DNA of 64,000 nt from assembly GCF_019097855.1 (NCBI RefSeq), contig NZ_JAHRGL010000010.1:1-64000 (forward strand), given 5' to 3'. A program made the position numbers and the translations under genes. Numbering within the stretch: the stretch's first letter is position 1; every line of letters begins with the position of its first letter. This document shows, piece after piece, positions 32,351-42,460 of the stretch. The notes beneath the pieces were generated by a model. It was not told the DNA's origin. It saw nothing but the letters and a program-made list of their open reading frames with translations, and ran no database searches. Source of the DNA: Geopseudomonas aromaticivorans. GTDB taxonomy: Bacteria > Pseudomonadota > Gammaproteobacteria > Pseudomonadales > Pseudomonadaceae.

Positions 32351-33906
32351 ACCCTCGCGCCAAGAAAGGCCAGCCGCTGTCCACCGGCTCGGAATGGACC
32401 TTCGAGCTGATCCGCACCTACGACCGCGAGATCGCCCGGCTGGCCGAACGCTATGCGCTGGACACCTATCCCAACCAGATCGAGGTGATCACCGCCGAGC
32501 AGATGATGGATGCCTACGCCTCGGTGGGCATGCCGATCGGCTACCACCACTGGTCCTATGGCAAGCACTTCCTCAGCACCGAGAAGGGCTACAAACGCGG
32601 CCAGATGGGCCTGGCCTACGAGATCGTGATCAACTCCGACCCGTGCATTGCCTACCTCATGGAAGAGAACACCATGTGCATGCAGGCCCTGGTGGTGGCC
32701 CATGCCTGCTACGGCCACAACAGCTTCTTCAAGGGCAACTACCTGTTCCGCACCTGGACCGACGCCCGCTCGATCATCGACTACCTGGTGTTCGCCAAGC
32801 AGTACATCGACAAGTGCGAGGAGCGCCACGGCATCGACGCGGTCGAGGAGCTGCTCGACTCCTGCCACGCCCTGATGAACTATGGCGTCGACCGCTACAA
32901 GCGGCCCTACCCGATCTCCGCCGAGGAGGAGCGGCAGCGGCAATCGGTGCGCGAGGAACAACTGCAGCAGCAGGTCAACGACCTCTGGCGCACCATCCCC
33001 AAGGGCGCCGGCAAGGGTCGCGATGACGACGGCAAGCGCTTTCCGGCCGAGCCGCAGGAGAACATCCTCTACTTCATCGAGAAGCACGCCCCGCTGCTCG
33101 AGCCCTGGCAGCGCGAGGTGGTGCGCATCGTGCGCAAGGTCGCCCAGTACTTCTACCCGCAGCGGCAGACCCAGGTGATGAACGAGGGCTGGGCCACCTT
33201 CTGGCACTACACCCTGCTCAACGACCTGTACGACGAGGGCCTGGTCACCGACGGCTTCATGATGGAGTTCCTCCAGTACCACACCAGCGTGGTCTACCAG
33301 CCGCCGTTCGACAGCCCCTACTACAGCGGCATCAACCCCTACGCACTGGGCTTCGCCATGTACCGCGACATCCGGCGCATCTGCGAGGAGCCGACCGAGG
33401 AGGATCGCCGCTGGTTCCCCGACATTGCCGGCAGCGACTGGCTGGCGACGCTGAAGTTCGCCATGCAGAACTTCAAGGACGAGAGCTTCATCCAGCAGTT
33501 CCTCTCGCCCAAGCTGATGCGCGAATTCCGCCTGTTCAGCATCCTCGACGACGACCAGCAGGAGGAGCTGCTGGTGGATGCCATCCATGACGATAGCGGC
33601 TACCGCACCATTCGCGAAAATCTGGCCGCACAGTACAACCTCGGCAACCGCGAGCCGAACATCCAGATCTGGAACGTCGACCGCCGCGGCGACCGCTCGC
33701 TGACCCTGCGCCACTTCCAGCACGAGCGCAAGCCGCTGGGCAGCTCCACCGAGGATGTACTCAGGCACCTGCATCGCCTGTGGGGCTTCGATGTGCACCT
33801 GGAAAGCATGCAGGGCGATCAGCGCACGGCCGTGCAGCACATGCCGCCGCGCCGCGACCGCGAGGCGGAAGGCAGCCACTTCGACCTGATCGCCCGCCCG
33901 ATCTGA
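32347..33906 (+). CDS. SpoVR family protein (YcgB)
   Basis: A 519-residue homologue of Bacillus stage V sporulation protein R in a non-sporulating bacterium. The true start overlaps the yeaH stop (ATGA), excluding 361 spurious in-frame codons upstream. Conserved His-rich segments include [24 protein letters not shown] and [13 protein letters not shown], suggesting a metal-dependent fold of unknown activity. Third gene of the stress cluster. Confidence 0.92.
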   Translation: MNPRAKKGQPLSTGSEWTFELIRTYDREIARLAERYALDTYPNQIEVITAEQMMDAYASVGMPIGYHHWSYGKHFLSTEKGYKRGQMGLAYEIVINSDPCIAYLMEENTMCMQALVVAHACYGHNSFFKGNYLFRTWTDARSIIDYLVFAKQYIDKCEERHGIDAVEELLDSCHALMNYGVDRYKRPYPISAEEERQRQSVREEQLQQQVNDLWRTIPKGAGKGRDDDGKRFPAEPQENILYFIEKHAPLLEPWQREVVRIVRKVAQYFYPQRQTQVMNEGWATFWHYTLLNDLYDEGLVTDGFMMEFLQYHTSVVYQPPFDSPYYSGINPYALGFAMYRDIRRICEEPTEEDRRWFPDIAGSDWLATLKFAMQNFKDESFIQQFLSPKLMREFRLFSILDDDQQEELLVDAIHDDSGYRTIRENLAAQYNLGNREPNIQIWNVDRRGDRSLTLRHFQHERKPLGSSTEDVLRHLHRLWGFDVHLESMQGDQRTAVQHMPPRRDREAEGSHFDLIARPI

Positions 33907-33981
33907 CCTCCGCGCCGCCATCGCCCCGCGGGCGGTGGCGCGCTATCCTCTGCGCAACTTCAGTTGCCCACAGGACATCCC

Positions 33982-35220
33982 ATGCAGATCTACAAGGTGG
34001 GCGGCGCCGTACGCGACCGTCTGCTCGGCCGCCCCGTCACGGAAACCGACTGGGTGGTGGTCGGCGCCCACGCCGAGGAGCTACTCACCCAGGACTTTCG
34101 CCCGGTCGGCGCCGACTTCCCGGTGTTCCTCCACCCGCAGAGCGGCGAGGAATACGCCCTGGCGCGCACCGAGCGCAAGAGCGGACGGGGCTACGGCGGC
34201 TTCACCTTCTACGCCAACCCCGAGGTCACCCTCGAGGAAGACCTGATCCGCCGCGACCTGACCATCAATGCCATGGCCGAGGACGACGACGGCCGGGTCA
34301 TCGACCCCTACGGTGGCCAACACGACCTCGCCCTGCACCTGCTGCGCCACGTCTCGCCGGCCTTCGCCGAAGACCCGCTGCGCGTGCTGCGCGTCGCCCG
34401 CTTCGCCGCGCGTTATGCGCCGCTGGGCTTTCGCGTGGCCGAGGAAACCCAGGCGCTGATGGGTGAGATCGCCGCCTCCGGCGAGCTGGCCGACCTGACT
34501 GCCGAGCGGGTATGGAAGGAAATCGCCCGCGCCCTGATGGAGCCGCGCCCGGAGGTGTTCCTCCAGGTGCTGCGCGACTGCGGTGCCCTGCAGCAGCTGC
34601 TGCCCGAGGTGCAGGCGCTGTTCGGCGTGCCGCAGCCGGCGCTGCACCACCCGGAGATCGACACCGGCGAGCATGTACTGATGGTCCTGCGCCAGTGCGC
34701 AGAGCATGACCAGCCACTGGCGGTGCGCTGGGCCTGCCTGCTGCACGACCTCGGCAAGGGCCTGACCGACCCAGAGCATTGGCCGCGGCACATCGCCCAC
34801 GAGCAGCGTGGCCTGCGCCTGATCGAGGCGGTCAACGCCCGCTGCAAGGCGCCGCGCGACTGCGCCGAACTGGCCCTGCTGGTCGGCGAATACCACACCC
34901 ACGCGCACCGCGCCCGCGAGTTGCGCGCACAGACCCTCCTGGAGCTGTTCCAGCACTTCGACCTCTACCGCCGGCCGGAGCGCTTCGAGCTGTTCGTCGC
35001 CGCCAGCGAGATGGATGCCCGCGGCCGCCTCGGCCTGGAGCAGCAGCCCTACCCTCAGGCCGACTACCTGCGCGCGGCCGCCGCCGTGGCGCGTGGCGTG
35101 GCCGTGCAGCCGCTGCTGGAACAGGGCTTCAAGGGCGCGGAACTGGGCGAGGGACTCAAGCGCGAGCGACTGCGGGCGCTGAAGGCGTTCCGCGAGGAGC
35201 AGCGCGCCGACGCGCCGTAG
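33982..35220 (+). CDS. cca: Multifunctional CCA tRNA nucleotidyltransferase
   Basis: Adds or repairs the CCA end of tRNAs without a template. Its 412 residues contain the class II nucleotidyltransferase head ([13 protein letters not shown], then TETDWVVVG) and [10 protein letters not shown]. An HD phosphohydrolase domain (LLHDLGKG) typical of the gamma-proteobacterial form follows. Starting at MQIYKVGG drops six unneeded codons. A TATCCT -10-like sequence is at 33944-33949. The TAG stop is embedded in an inverted-repeat element. Confidence 0.95.
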   Translation: MQIYKVGGAVRDRLLGRPVTETDWVVVGAHAEELLTQDFRPVGADFPVFLHPQSGEEYALARTERKSGRGYGGFTFYANPEVTLEEDLIRRDLTINAMAEDDDGRVIDPYGGQHDLALHLLRHVSPAFAEDPLRVLRVARFAARYAPLGFRVAEETQALMGEIAASGELADLTAERVWKEIARALMEPRPEVFLQVLRDCGALQQLLPEVQALFGVPQPALHHPEIDTGEHVLMVLRQCAEHDQPLAVRWACLLHDLGKGLTDPEHWPRHIAHEQRGLRLIEAVNARCKAPRDCAELALLVGEYHTHAHRARELRAQTLLELFQHFDLYRRPERFELFVAASEMDARGRLGLEQQPYPQADYLRAAAAVARGVAVQPLLEQGFKGAELGEGLKRERLRALKAFREEQRADAP

Positions 35221-35283
35221 GGTACGCCGCGCGTACCGCCGTTCGAGGGAGATGATCTGCGCTGCGCAGGGCGCACCCTACGG
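35217..35283. repeat. Inverted pair of GTAGGGTRCGC repeats between cca and folK
   Basis: The left copy reads GTAGGGTACGC on the plus strand (35217-35227) and folds on itself (GGTACGC-CGC-GCGTACC, 35221-35237). The right copy is inverted, GTAGGGTGCGC on the minus strand (35281-35271), and also folds (TGCGC-CCT-GCGCA). Each copy supplies the TAG stop codon of the neighbouring convergent gene. Similar GTAGGGTGCGC elements are scattered between genes in several Pseudomonas, so this looks like a REP doublet. Confidence 0.7.
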
Positions 35284-35820
35284 TGCCGGCGGAGGAAACG
35301 CCGCGCGCAGCCCCACCGGCGTCAGTTCCTCGCCGCGCCAGGCGAACGACACCGGCCACAGCCGCTGCCCGATGCAGGCCGCCTGCCAGAGGGCGGCGAA
35401 GCTGCGGCCCTCGCCGGGGTGGCGAACCTGCGGCGCCAGCAGCGCCAGCGGCCACAGCACGAAGGCGTTGCGCAGGATCTCTGCACGCGGCAGCTGCAGG
35501 CCGTCGAAGTCGCCGATCAGGTCGTCGTAGAGCAGCACGTCGATATCCAGCGGCAGGCCCTTGCGCCCCGGGGCATAGCGACCATTGGCGGCCTCGATGG
35601 CCTTGAGCCGGCGATCCAGCTCGGCCAGCGGCAGGTCGGTCTGCGCCATCACCGCCAGGTTGTAGAACGGCCCGCTGCGGATCCCCACCGGCTCGCTCTC
35701 GAACACCGGCGAACAGCGCAGATCGACCAGGAATTCCGCCAACGCGTCCAGCCCGGCGCGCAGATGCTCGTGGCGCTGGGTGTTGCTGCCCAGGCCGAGA
35801 AATACCGTACTCAGCGGCAT
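35278..35820 (-). CDS. folK: 2-amino-4-hydroxy-6-hydroxymethyldihydropteridine pyrophosphokinase
   Basis: Pyrophosphorylates the pterin precursor of folate. Starting at MPLSTVFLGLGSN gives 180 residues with the family signatures LGLGSNTQRHEHL, FYNLAVMAQT and the ATP/pterin motif RKGLPLDIDVLLYDD. It overlaps the folB 3' end by ten bases in another frame. Its TAG stop lies in a repeat element shared in inverted form with cca. Confidence 0.94.
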   Translation of the reverse strand: MPLSTVFLGLGSNTQRHEHLRAGLDALAEFLVDLRCSPVFESEPVGIRSGPFYNLAVMAQTDLPLAELDRRLKAIEAANGRYAPGRKGLPLDIDVLLYDDLIGDFDGLQLPRAEILRNAFVLWPLALLAPQVRHPGEGRSFAALWQAACIGQRLWPVSFAWRGEELTPVGLRAAFPPPAP

Positions 35821-36167
35821 CCGCGCTCGATCTCCACACCAACACCACCCCGCGCCGCCGGCACCGCGCCGGGCTTGGTCAGACGCAGGCGCAACCAGCG
35901 AATGCCGAACTCGGCCATCAGCAGCTGCGCCAGACGCTCGGCGAAGGTTTCCACCAGCTGGAACTGGCTGGCGGCGGCAAAGGCCTGTACCCGCTCGCTG
36001 ACCGCGGCGTAGTCGAGCGCCGCGGCCAGATCGTCGCCGGCCGCCGCCGGGCGGATGTCCCAGCCCAGCTGCAAATCCAGGGTCAGGCACTGGCGGATGC
36101 CACGCTCCCAGTCGTACACGCCAATCACGGTGTCGACTTCCAGCCCGTCGATGAAGACTATGTCCAC
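35811..36167 (-). CDS. folB: Dihydroneopterin aldolase
   Basis: Cleaves dihydroneopterin to the FolK substrate and glycolaldehyde, so folB-folK encode consecutive folate steps. It has 118 residues with the catalytic region GVYDWERGIRQ, the YAAVSERV motif and ETFAERLAQLLM. The C-terminal lysine in RLRLTKPGAV is present. It is divergent from plsY. Confidence 0.94.
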   Translation of the reverse strand: MDIVFIDGLEVDTVIGVYDWERGIRQCLTLDLQLGWDIRPAAAGDDLAAALDYAAVSERVQAFAAASQFQLVETFAERLAQLLMAEFGIRWLRLRLTKPGAVPAARGGVGVEIERGCR

Positions 36168-36184
36168 GCTATCCTCTTTCGCGT

Positions 36185-36214
36185 CACGACAAGGTCGTGG
36201 CGCCTCGTTAGAAT
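36185..36214 (+). promoter_or_regulatory. Palindrome and -10-like element ahead of plsY
   Basis: CACGAC-AAG-GTCGTG (36185-36199) is a perfect 6-bp inverted repeat followed by TAGAAT at 36209-36214, a plausible -10 for plsY. Another hairpin (CGGGGC with GCCCCG, 36215-36232) lies in the presumed leader. Whether the palindrome binds a regulator of the folB/plsY divergent region is unknown. Confidence 0.35.
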
Positions 36215-36241
36215 CGGGGCTTTCTGGCCCCGGAATCGATC

Positions 36242-36811
36242 ATGCCCTGGCTGCTGGCGCTGGTTGCCTATCTGCTCGGCTCGCTGTCGTTCGCCGTCCT
36301 GCTCAGCCGCTGGCTCGGCACCGGCGACCCGCGTCTGGCCGGCTCGGGCAATCCCGGTGCCACCAACATGCTGCGCCTGGCCGGACGCAAGGCCGCGACC
36401 CTGACCCTGCTCGGCGACCTGCTCAAGGGCCTGCTGCCAGTGCTGCTGGCCCGCCTGGCGGAGCTGCCGCTGCAGCAACAGGCCTGGATCGGCCTGGCGG
36501 CCGTGCTCGGCCACCTCTACCCGCTGTACTTCCGCTTTCGCGGTGGCAAGGGCGTGGCCACCGCCGCCGGCATGCTGCTGGCGCTGTACTGGCCGGCCGC
36601 GCTGCTGGCTGCCGCCGCCTGGCTGCTGACCTTCGCCCTGACCCGCATCAGCTCGCTCGCCGCGCTAGTCGCCACTCCGCTGACCCTGCCGCTGCTGGCC
36701 TGGCAACAGCCGACCGCGCTGCTGCCGGTCACCCTGCTCGCCGCGCTGATCGTCTGGCGCCACCGCAGCAACCTGCGCGACCTCTGCGGCGGCCGCGAAC
36801 GGCATTTCTAA
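36242..36811 (+). CDS. plsY: Glycerol-3-phosphate acyltransferase PlsY
   Basis: An integral membrane enzyme using acyl-phosphate to acylate glycerol-3-phosphate in phospholipid synthesis. The 189 residues form five or more helices. The three signature loops are visible: [11 protein letters not shown], the [11 protein letters not shown] phosphate loop, and [10 protein letters not shown]. It converges on tsaD with a 7-base gap and no obvious terminator. Confidence 0.95.
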   Translation: MPWLLALVAYLLGSLSFAVLLSRWLGTGDPRLAGSGNPGATNMLRLAGRKAATLTLLGDLLKGLLPVLLARLAELPLQQQAWIGLAAVLGHLYPLYFRFRGGKGVATAAGMLLALYWPAALLAAAAWLLTFALTRISSLAALVATPLTLPLLAWQQPTALLPVTLLAALIVWRHRSNLRDLCGGRERHF

Positions 36812-36818
36812 TCCTGCC

Positions 36819-37859
36819 TTACCCCTGCGCCGCCTGCAGCGCCGGCAGCGTTTCCATCGACCAGCGCGGCTGCACGCCGATCGCCGGCCCGTCGTGCTGG
36901 CCGGCCAGCAGGCGCTGACAGCCCGCGTAGGCGATCATCGCACCATTGTCGGTGCAGAAGCGCGGCCGGGCGTAGAACACTTGGCCCTTGAGCTCGCCGA
37001 GCATCGTCTGCAGCGCCGCACGCAAAGCCTGGTTGGCGCTCACCCCGCCGGCGATCACCAGGCGCTGCAAGCCGGTCTGCTTGAGCGCCCGCCGGCACTT
37101 GATGGTCAGCGTCTCCACCACCGCCTGCTGGAAGGCCAGGGCGACGTCGCAGCGCGCCTGCTCGAGGTCGCCGCCCTCCGCCTCGCACTGCCGCCAGGTA
37201 TTGAGGGCGAAGGTCTTCAGGCCGCTGAAACTGAAGTCCAGTCCCGGCCGGTCGGTCATCGGCCGCGGGAAGACGAAGCGCCCCGGCGTGCCGCGCTCGG
37301 CCAGACGCGCAATTTCCGGACCGCCCGGATAAGCGAGACCGATCAGCTTGGCGGTCTTGTCGAAGGCTTCGCCGGCGGCATCGTCCAGCGACTCGCCCAG
37401 CAGCTGGTACTGGCCAATGCCGTCGACCCGCACCAGTTGGGTGTGGCCGCCGGAAACCAGCAGGGCGACGAACGGGAACTGCGGCGGCGCCTCCTCCAGC
37501 ATCGGCGCCAGCAGATGACCCTCCATATGGTGCACGCCGACCGCCGGCACACCCCAGGCCAAGGCCAGCGCCTGGGCGCAGGAGGCCCCGACCAGCAGCG
37601 CACCGACCAGGCCCGGCCCGGCGGTATAGGCGATCGCATCGATATCGGCGAAACTGCAGCCGGACTCGGCCAGCACCTCGCGGATCAGCGGCAGCATGCG
37701 CTTGACGTGGTCGCGCGAGGCCAGTTCGGGCACCACGCCGCCGTAGGCGCGATGCAGGTCGATCTGGCTGAACAGCGCATCGGCCAGCAGACCGTGCTCG
37801 CTGTCGAACAGCGCCACACCGGTTTCGTCGCAGGAAGTTTCCAGGCCCAGCACTCGCAT
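36819..37859 (-). CDS. tsaD: tRNA N6-adenosine threonylcarbamoyltransferase TsaD
   Basis: Transfers the threonylcarbamoyl group to A37 of ANN-decoding tRNAs, with TsaB and TsaE. Starting at [14 protein letters not shown] gives 346 residues; the 69 in-frame codons upstream cross the rpsU promoter and are rejected. The metal-binding HHMEGH motif and ATPase motifs ([22 protein letters not shown]) are intact. Divergent from rpsU, the conserved macromolecular-synthesis arrangement. Confidence 0.96.
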   Translation of the reverse strand: MRVLGLETSCDETGVALFDSEHGLLADALFSQIDLHRAYGGVVPELASRDHVKRMLPLIREVLAESGCSFADIDAIAYTAGPGLVGALLVGASCAQALALAWGVPAVGVHHMEGHLLAPMLEEAPPQFPFVALLVSGGHTQLVRVDGIGQYQLLGESLDDAAGEAFDKTAKLIGLAYPGGPEIARLAERGTPGRFVFPRPMTDRPGLDFSFSGLKTFALNTWRQCEAEGGDLEQARCDVALAFQQAVVETLTIKCRRALKQTGLQRLVIAGGVSANQALRAALQTMLGELKGQVFYARPRFCTDNGAMIAYAGCQRLLAGQHDGPAIGVQPRWSMETLPALQAAQG

Positions 37860-37984
37860 TGGCAAATCGCCTCGTATTGCCGTGATCGTTCGGGAAACCG
37901 CGCATGATAAGCGGCCTGGGGGCCTGACACCAAGCCTTGGCACCGCCAGCGGACTACCGGCAGGCGGGTTTTGCCGCCAGGGGC

Positions 37985-38014
37985 TTGGCATTTCCCCCGG
38001 CAAAGGGTTAATAT
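37985..38014 (+). promoter_or_regulatory. Sigma70 promoter of rpsU
   Basis: TTGGCA (37985-37990), 18-base spacer, TAATAT (38009-38014), about 85 bases before rpsU. A good match with both hexamers. Confidence 0.65.
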
Positions 38015-38099
38015 CCGCAGCCCTTGAAAACCGGTGCCTCCCCAGCCTTTTGCAGGATTGCACCATTCATACTCGGTATTAAGTGAAGGTACGACCTGG

Positions 38100-38315
38100 A
38101 TGCCCGCCGTCAAAGTTAAAGAGAACGAACCCTTCGACGTAGCCCTGCGTCGTTTCAAGCGCTCCTGCGAAAAAGCCGGTGTTCTGGCTGATGTGCGTAG
38201 CCGCGAGTTCTACGAGAAGCCCACCGCCGAGCGCAAGCGCAAGGCCGCGGCTGCCGTAAAGCGCCACGCCAAGAAAGTGCAGCGCGAGCAGCGTCGTCGC
38301 GAGCGCCTGTACTGA
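38100..38315 (+). CDS. rpsU: 30S ribosomal protein S21
   Basis: A small, very basic 71-residue protein (begins [20 protein letters not shown], ends RERLY) of the 30S platform that aids initiation. GAAGGT lies upstream of the ATG; the 22 in-frame codons before it are not translated in homologues. It leads the rpsU-dnaG-rpoD block and is followed by two hairpins that probably set its expression above dnaG. Confidence 0.97.
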   Translation: MPAVKVKENEPFDVALRRFKRSCEKAGVLADVRSREFYEKPTAERKRKAAAAVKRHAKKVQREQRRRERLY

Positions 38316-38344
38316 GTTAACCCTCGGACAGTTGCGTTTCGCCC

Positions 38345-38369
38345 AACACCCGGCTCCGGCCGGGTGTTT
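38345..38369 (+). terminator. First hairpin after rpsU
   Basis: AACACCCGGC (38345-38354) pairs with GCCGGGTGTT (38359-38368) around TCCG, a 10-bp stem but with a short T-tract (TTTG). Confidence 0.7.
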
Positions 38370-38388
38370 GCGTTAGCGTCATCTTTTC

Positions 38389-38422
38389 ACTCCGCCTTGC
38401 CCCGCAAGGAGCGGAGTTTTTT
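38389..38422 (+). terminator. Second, stronger terminator between rpsU and dnaG
   Basis: ACTCCGCCTTGC (38389-38400) pairs with GCAAGG...GCGGAGT (38404-38417, one or two bulged bases), ending in T6. As in E. coli, partial read-through here would keep primase levels low relative to S21. Confidence 0.8.
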
Positions 38423-38460
38423 GCATTCGCCCCTGCCTGGCCTTTGCCGCAGCGGGCAGC

Positions 38461-38476
38461 CATGCTGAACAGCATG
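38461..38476. repeat. Perfect palindrome just upstream of dnaG
   Basis: CATGCTG-AA-CAGCATG, 14 bases before the dnaG ATG. It could be an RNA-processing hairpin or limit translation; it lacks the spacing of a LexA box. Confidence 0.5.
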
Positions 38477-38490
38477 CACACGAGCAGCCC

Positions 38491-40422
38491 ATGGCCGGCC
38501 TGATCCCGCAACGCTTCATCGACGACCTGCTCAACCGCACCGACATCGTCGAGGTGGTGGGTTCGCGCATCCAGCTGAAGAAGACCGGCAAGAACTACAG
38601 CGCCCGCTGCCCGTTCCACAACGAAAAGACCCCCTCGTTCAGCGTCAGCCCGGACAAGCAGTTCTACTACTGCTTCGGCTGTGGCGCCGGCGGCAACGCC
38701 CTCGGCTTCATCATGGACCACGACCACCTGGAGTTTCCCGAGGCGGTCGAGGAGCTGGCCAAGCGCGCCGGCCTCGAGGTGCCGCACGAGGACGGTCGCC
38801 CCGGACAGAAGCCGCGCCAAGCGCTCGACTCGCCCCTCTACCCGCTGCTCGACGCCGCTGCCGAGTTCTACCGCCAGGCCCTGAAGGGCCATCCGGCACG
38901 CCAGGCGGCGGTGAACTACCTCAAGGGCCGCGGCCTGTCCGGAGTGATCGCCCGCGACTTCGGCCTCGGCTTCGCCCCGCCCGGCTGGGACAACCTGATG
39001 AAGCATCTGGGTGGCGACAGCCTGCAACAGAAGGCCATGATCGACGCCGGCCTGCTGATCGACAACCCGGAGAGCGGCAAGCGCTACGACCGCTTTCGCG
39101 ACCGGGTGATGTTCCCCATCCGCGACAGCCGCGGCCGGGTGATCGCCTTCGGCGGCCGGGTGCTCGGCGACGACAAGCCCAAGTACCTGAACTCGCCGGA
39201 AACCCCGGTGTTCCACAAGGGCCAGGAGCTCTACGGCCTGTACGAGGCGCGCAAGAACAACCGCGATCTCGACGAGGTCATGGTGGTCGAGGGCTACATG
39301 GACGTCATCGCCCTCGCACAGCAGGGCCTGCGCAACGCCGTCGCCACCCTCGGCACCGCCACCAGCGAGGAGCACATCAAGCGCCTGTTCCGTCTGGTGC
39401 CGAACATCCTGTTCTGCTTCGACGGCGACCAGGCCGGACGCAACGCCGCCTGGCGGGCGCTGGAGGCCTGCCTGCCGAGCCTGCAGGACGGCCGCCGGGT
39501 GCGCTTCCTGTTCCTCCCCGAGGGCGAGGACCCGGACAGCCTGGTGCGCCAGGAAGGCGCCGAGGCCTTCCGTGCGCGCATCCACCAGCAGGCCCAGCCG
39601 CTGGCCGAGTACTTCTTCCGCCACCTGATGGAAGAGGCCGACCCGGGCATCCTCGAGGGCAAGGCGCACCTCGCCACCCTCGCCGCACCGCTGCTCGACA
39701 AGCTGCCCGGCGCCAACCTGCGCGCCCTGATGCGCCAGCGCCTCGGCGAAATCACCGGGCTCAGCGGCGAGAGCCTCGGCGCACTGGCCAGCTCACCGAC
39801 CAATGACGTGCCGCCAGCGGACTTCGCGCCGTCTTACCCGGACAGCCTCGACTACGCCCCACCGGCAGGCTACGCCGAGCGCCCCGCCAGCCAGGAGCGC
39901 AAGCCCTGGCAGAAGGGCGACTGGAAAGGCCGCAAGGGCGAAACGAAGCGCGAGCCGCCGGCGGTGATGCCGCCGCGCGGTGGTGCCGGCGTCGAACCGC
40001 CGACCCTGAGCGCCCTGCGCACCCTGCTGCACCACCCGCAACTGGCGCAGAAGGTCGAGGATGCCGGACACTTCGCCGCCGAAGACGACACCTACACCCA
40101 GCTGCTGGTGGCCCTGCTCGAATCGCTGCAGAAACACCCGCAGCAGAACTCGCTGCAGCTGATCGCCCGCTGGCACGGCACGGAACAAGGACGCCTGTTG
40201 CGTGGTCTAGCGGAAAAGGAATGGCTGATTCAGCAGGACAACCTTGAACAACAGTTTTTCGACACTATAACTACCTTGGCAACCCGTCAGCGCGAGCGCA
40301 GCCTCGAAGGCCTGTTGCGCAAAGCGCGGCACAGCGAACTCAGCGCGGAGGAAAAACTCCGCCTGCGCGAGCTTCTGAGCCGTAGCGAAGCCCCCGCATC
40401 CCCGGGCCCATCTGGTGCGTAA
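38491..40422 (+). CDS. dnaG: DNA primase
   Basis: Synthesises RNA primers at the replication fork. Its 643 residues contain an N-terminal zinc finger (C40, H43, C61, C64 in CPFH...CFGC), the RNA-polymerase domain with TOPRIM motifs ([11 protein letters not shown] and [10 protein letters not shown]), and a C-terminal DnaB-binding helical domain (about 500-640). The ribosome-binding site is poor, typical for this low-abundance enzyme. Where P. aeruginosa has a YqeY-like gene between rpsU and dnaG, only 175 non-coding bases exist here. Confidence 0.96.
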   Translation: MAGLIPQRFIDDLLNRTDIVEVVGSRIQLKKTGKNYSARCPFHNEKTPSFSVSPDKQFYYCFGCGAGGNALGFIMDHDHLEFPEAVEELAKRAGLEVPHEDGRPGQKPRQALDSPLYPLLDAAAEFYRQALKGHPARQAAVNYLKGRGLSGVIARDFGLGFAPPGWDNLMKHLGGDSLQQKAMIDAGLLIDNPESGKRYDRFRDRVMFPIRDSRGRVIAFGGRVLGDDKPKYLNSPETPVFHKGQELYGLYEARKNNRDLDEVMVVEGYMDVIALAQQGLRNAVATLGTATSEEHIKRLFRLVPNILFCFDGDQAGRNAAWRALEACLPSLQDGRRVRFLFLPEGEDPDSLVRQEGAEAFRARIHQQAQPLAEYFFRHLMEEADPGILEGKAHLATLAAPLLDKLPGANLRALMRQRLGEITGLSGESLGALASSPTNDVPPADFAPSYPDSLDYAPPAGYAERPASQERKPWQKGDWKGRKGETKREPPAVMPPRGGAGVEPPTLSALRTLLHHPQLAQKVEDAGHFAAEDDTYTQLLVALLESLQKHPQQNSLQLIARWHGTEQGRLLRGLAEKEWLIQQDNLEQQFFDTITTLATRQRERSLEGLLRKARHSELSAEEKLRLRELLSRSEAPASPGPSGA

Positions 40423-40442
40423 GCCCCCGGATCGAGTATAAT
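40413..40442 (+). promoter_or_regulatory. Putative rpoD promoter overlapping the dnaG 3' end
   Basis: A perfect TATAAT at 40437-40442 with a weak -35 (TGGTGC, 40413-40418, 18-base spacer). Its start point would lie about 40 bases before rpoD. Confidence 0.5.
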
Positions 40443-40490
40443 GCTCGGCTTCTTTTCAGCCCGCCAAGACCTTCAGTGGATAGGGTGAAC

Positions 40491-42347
<1,857 letters not shown>

Positions 42348-42362
42348 GCTCACCGCCAGACG

Positions 42363-42397
42363 AAAAACCCCGGCACCGCAAGGCTCCGGGGTTTTTT
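42363..42397 (+). terminator. Terminator of rpoD
   Basis: ACCCCGG (42367-42373) pairs with CCGGGGT (42386-42392) over a 12-base loop, preceded by A5 and followed by T6. Confidence 0.88.
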
Positions 42398-42460
42398 ATT
42401 GCGCGCAGGCGCGGCACAGTCTCTACACTTTGACGATGAACGCGCACACGAGGGATCGCC

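Noticed and set aside
38461-38476. LexA-type SOS box before dnaG
   Set aside because: The palindrome CATGCTG-AA-CAGCATG has CTG and CAG separated by two bases rather than the ten of a LexA site.
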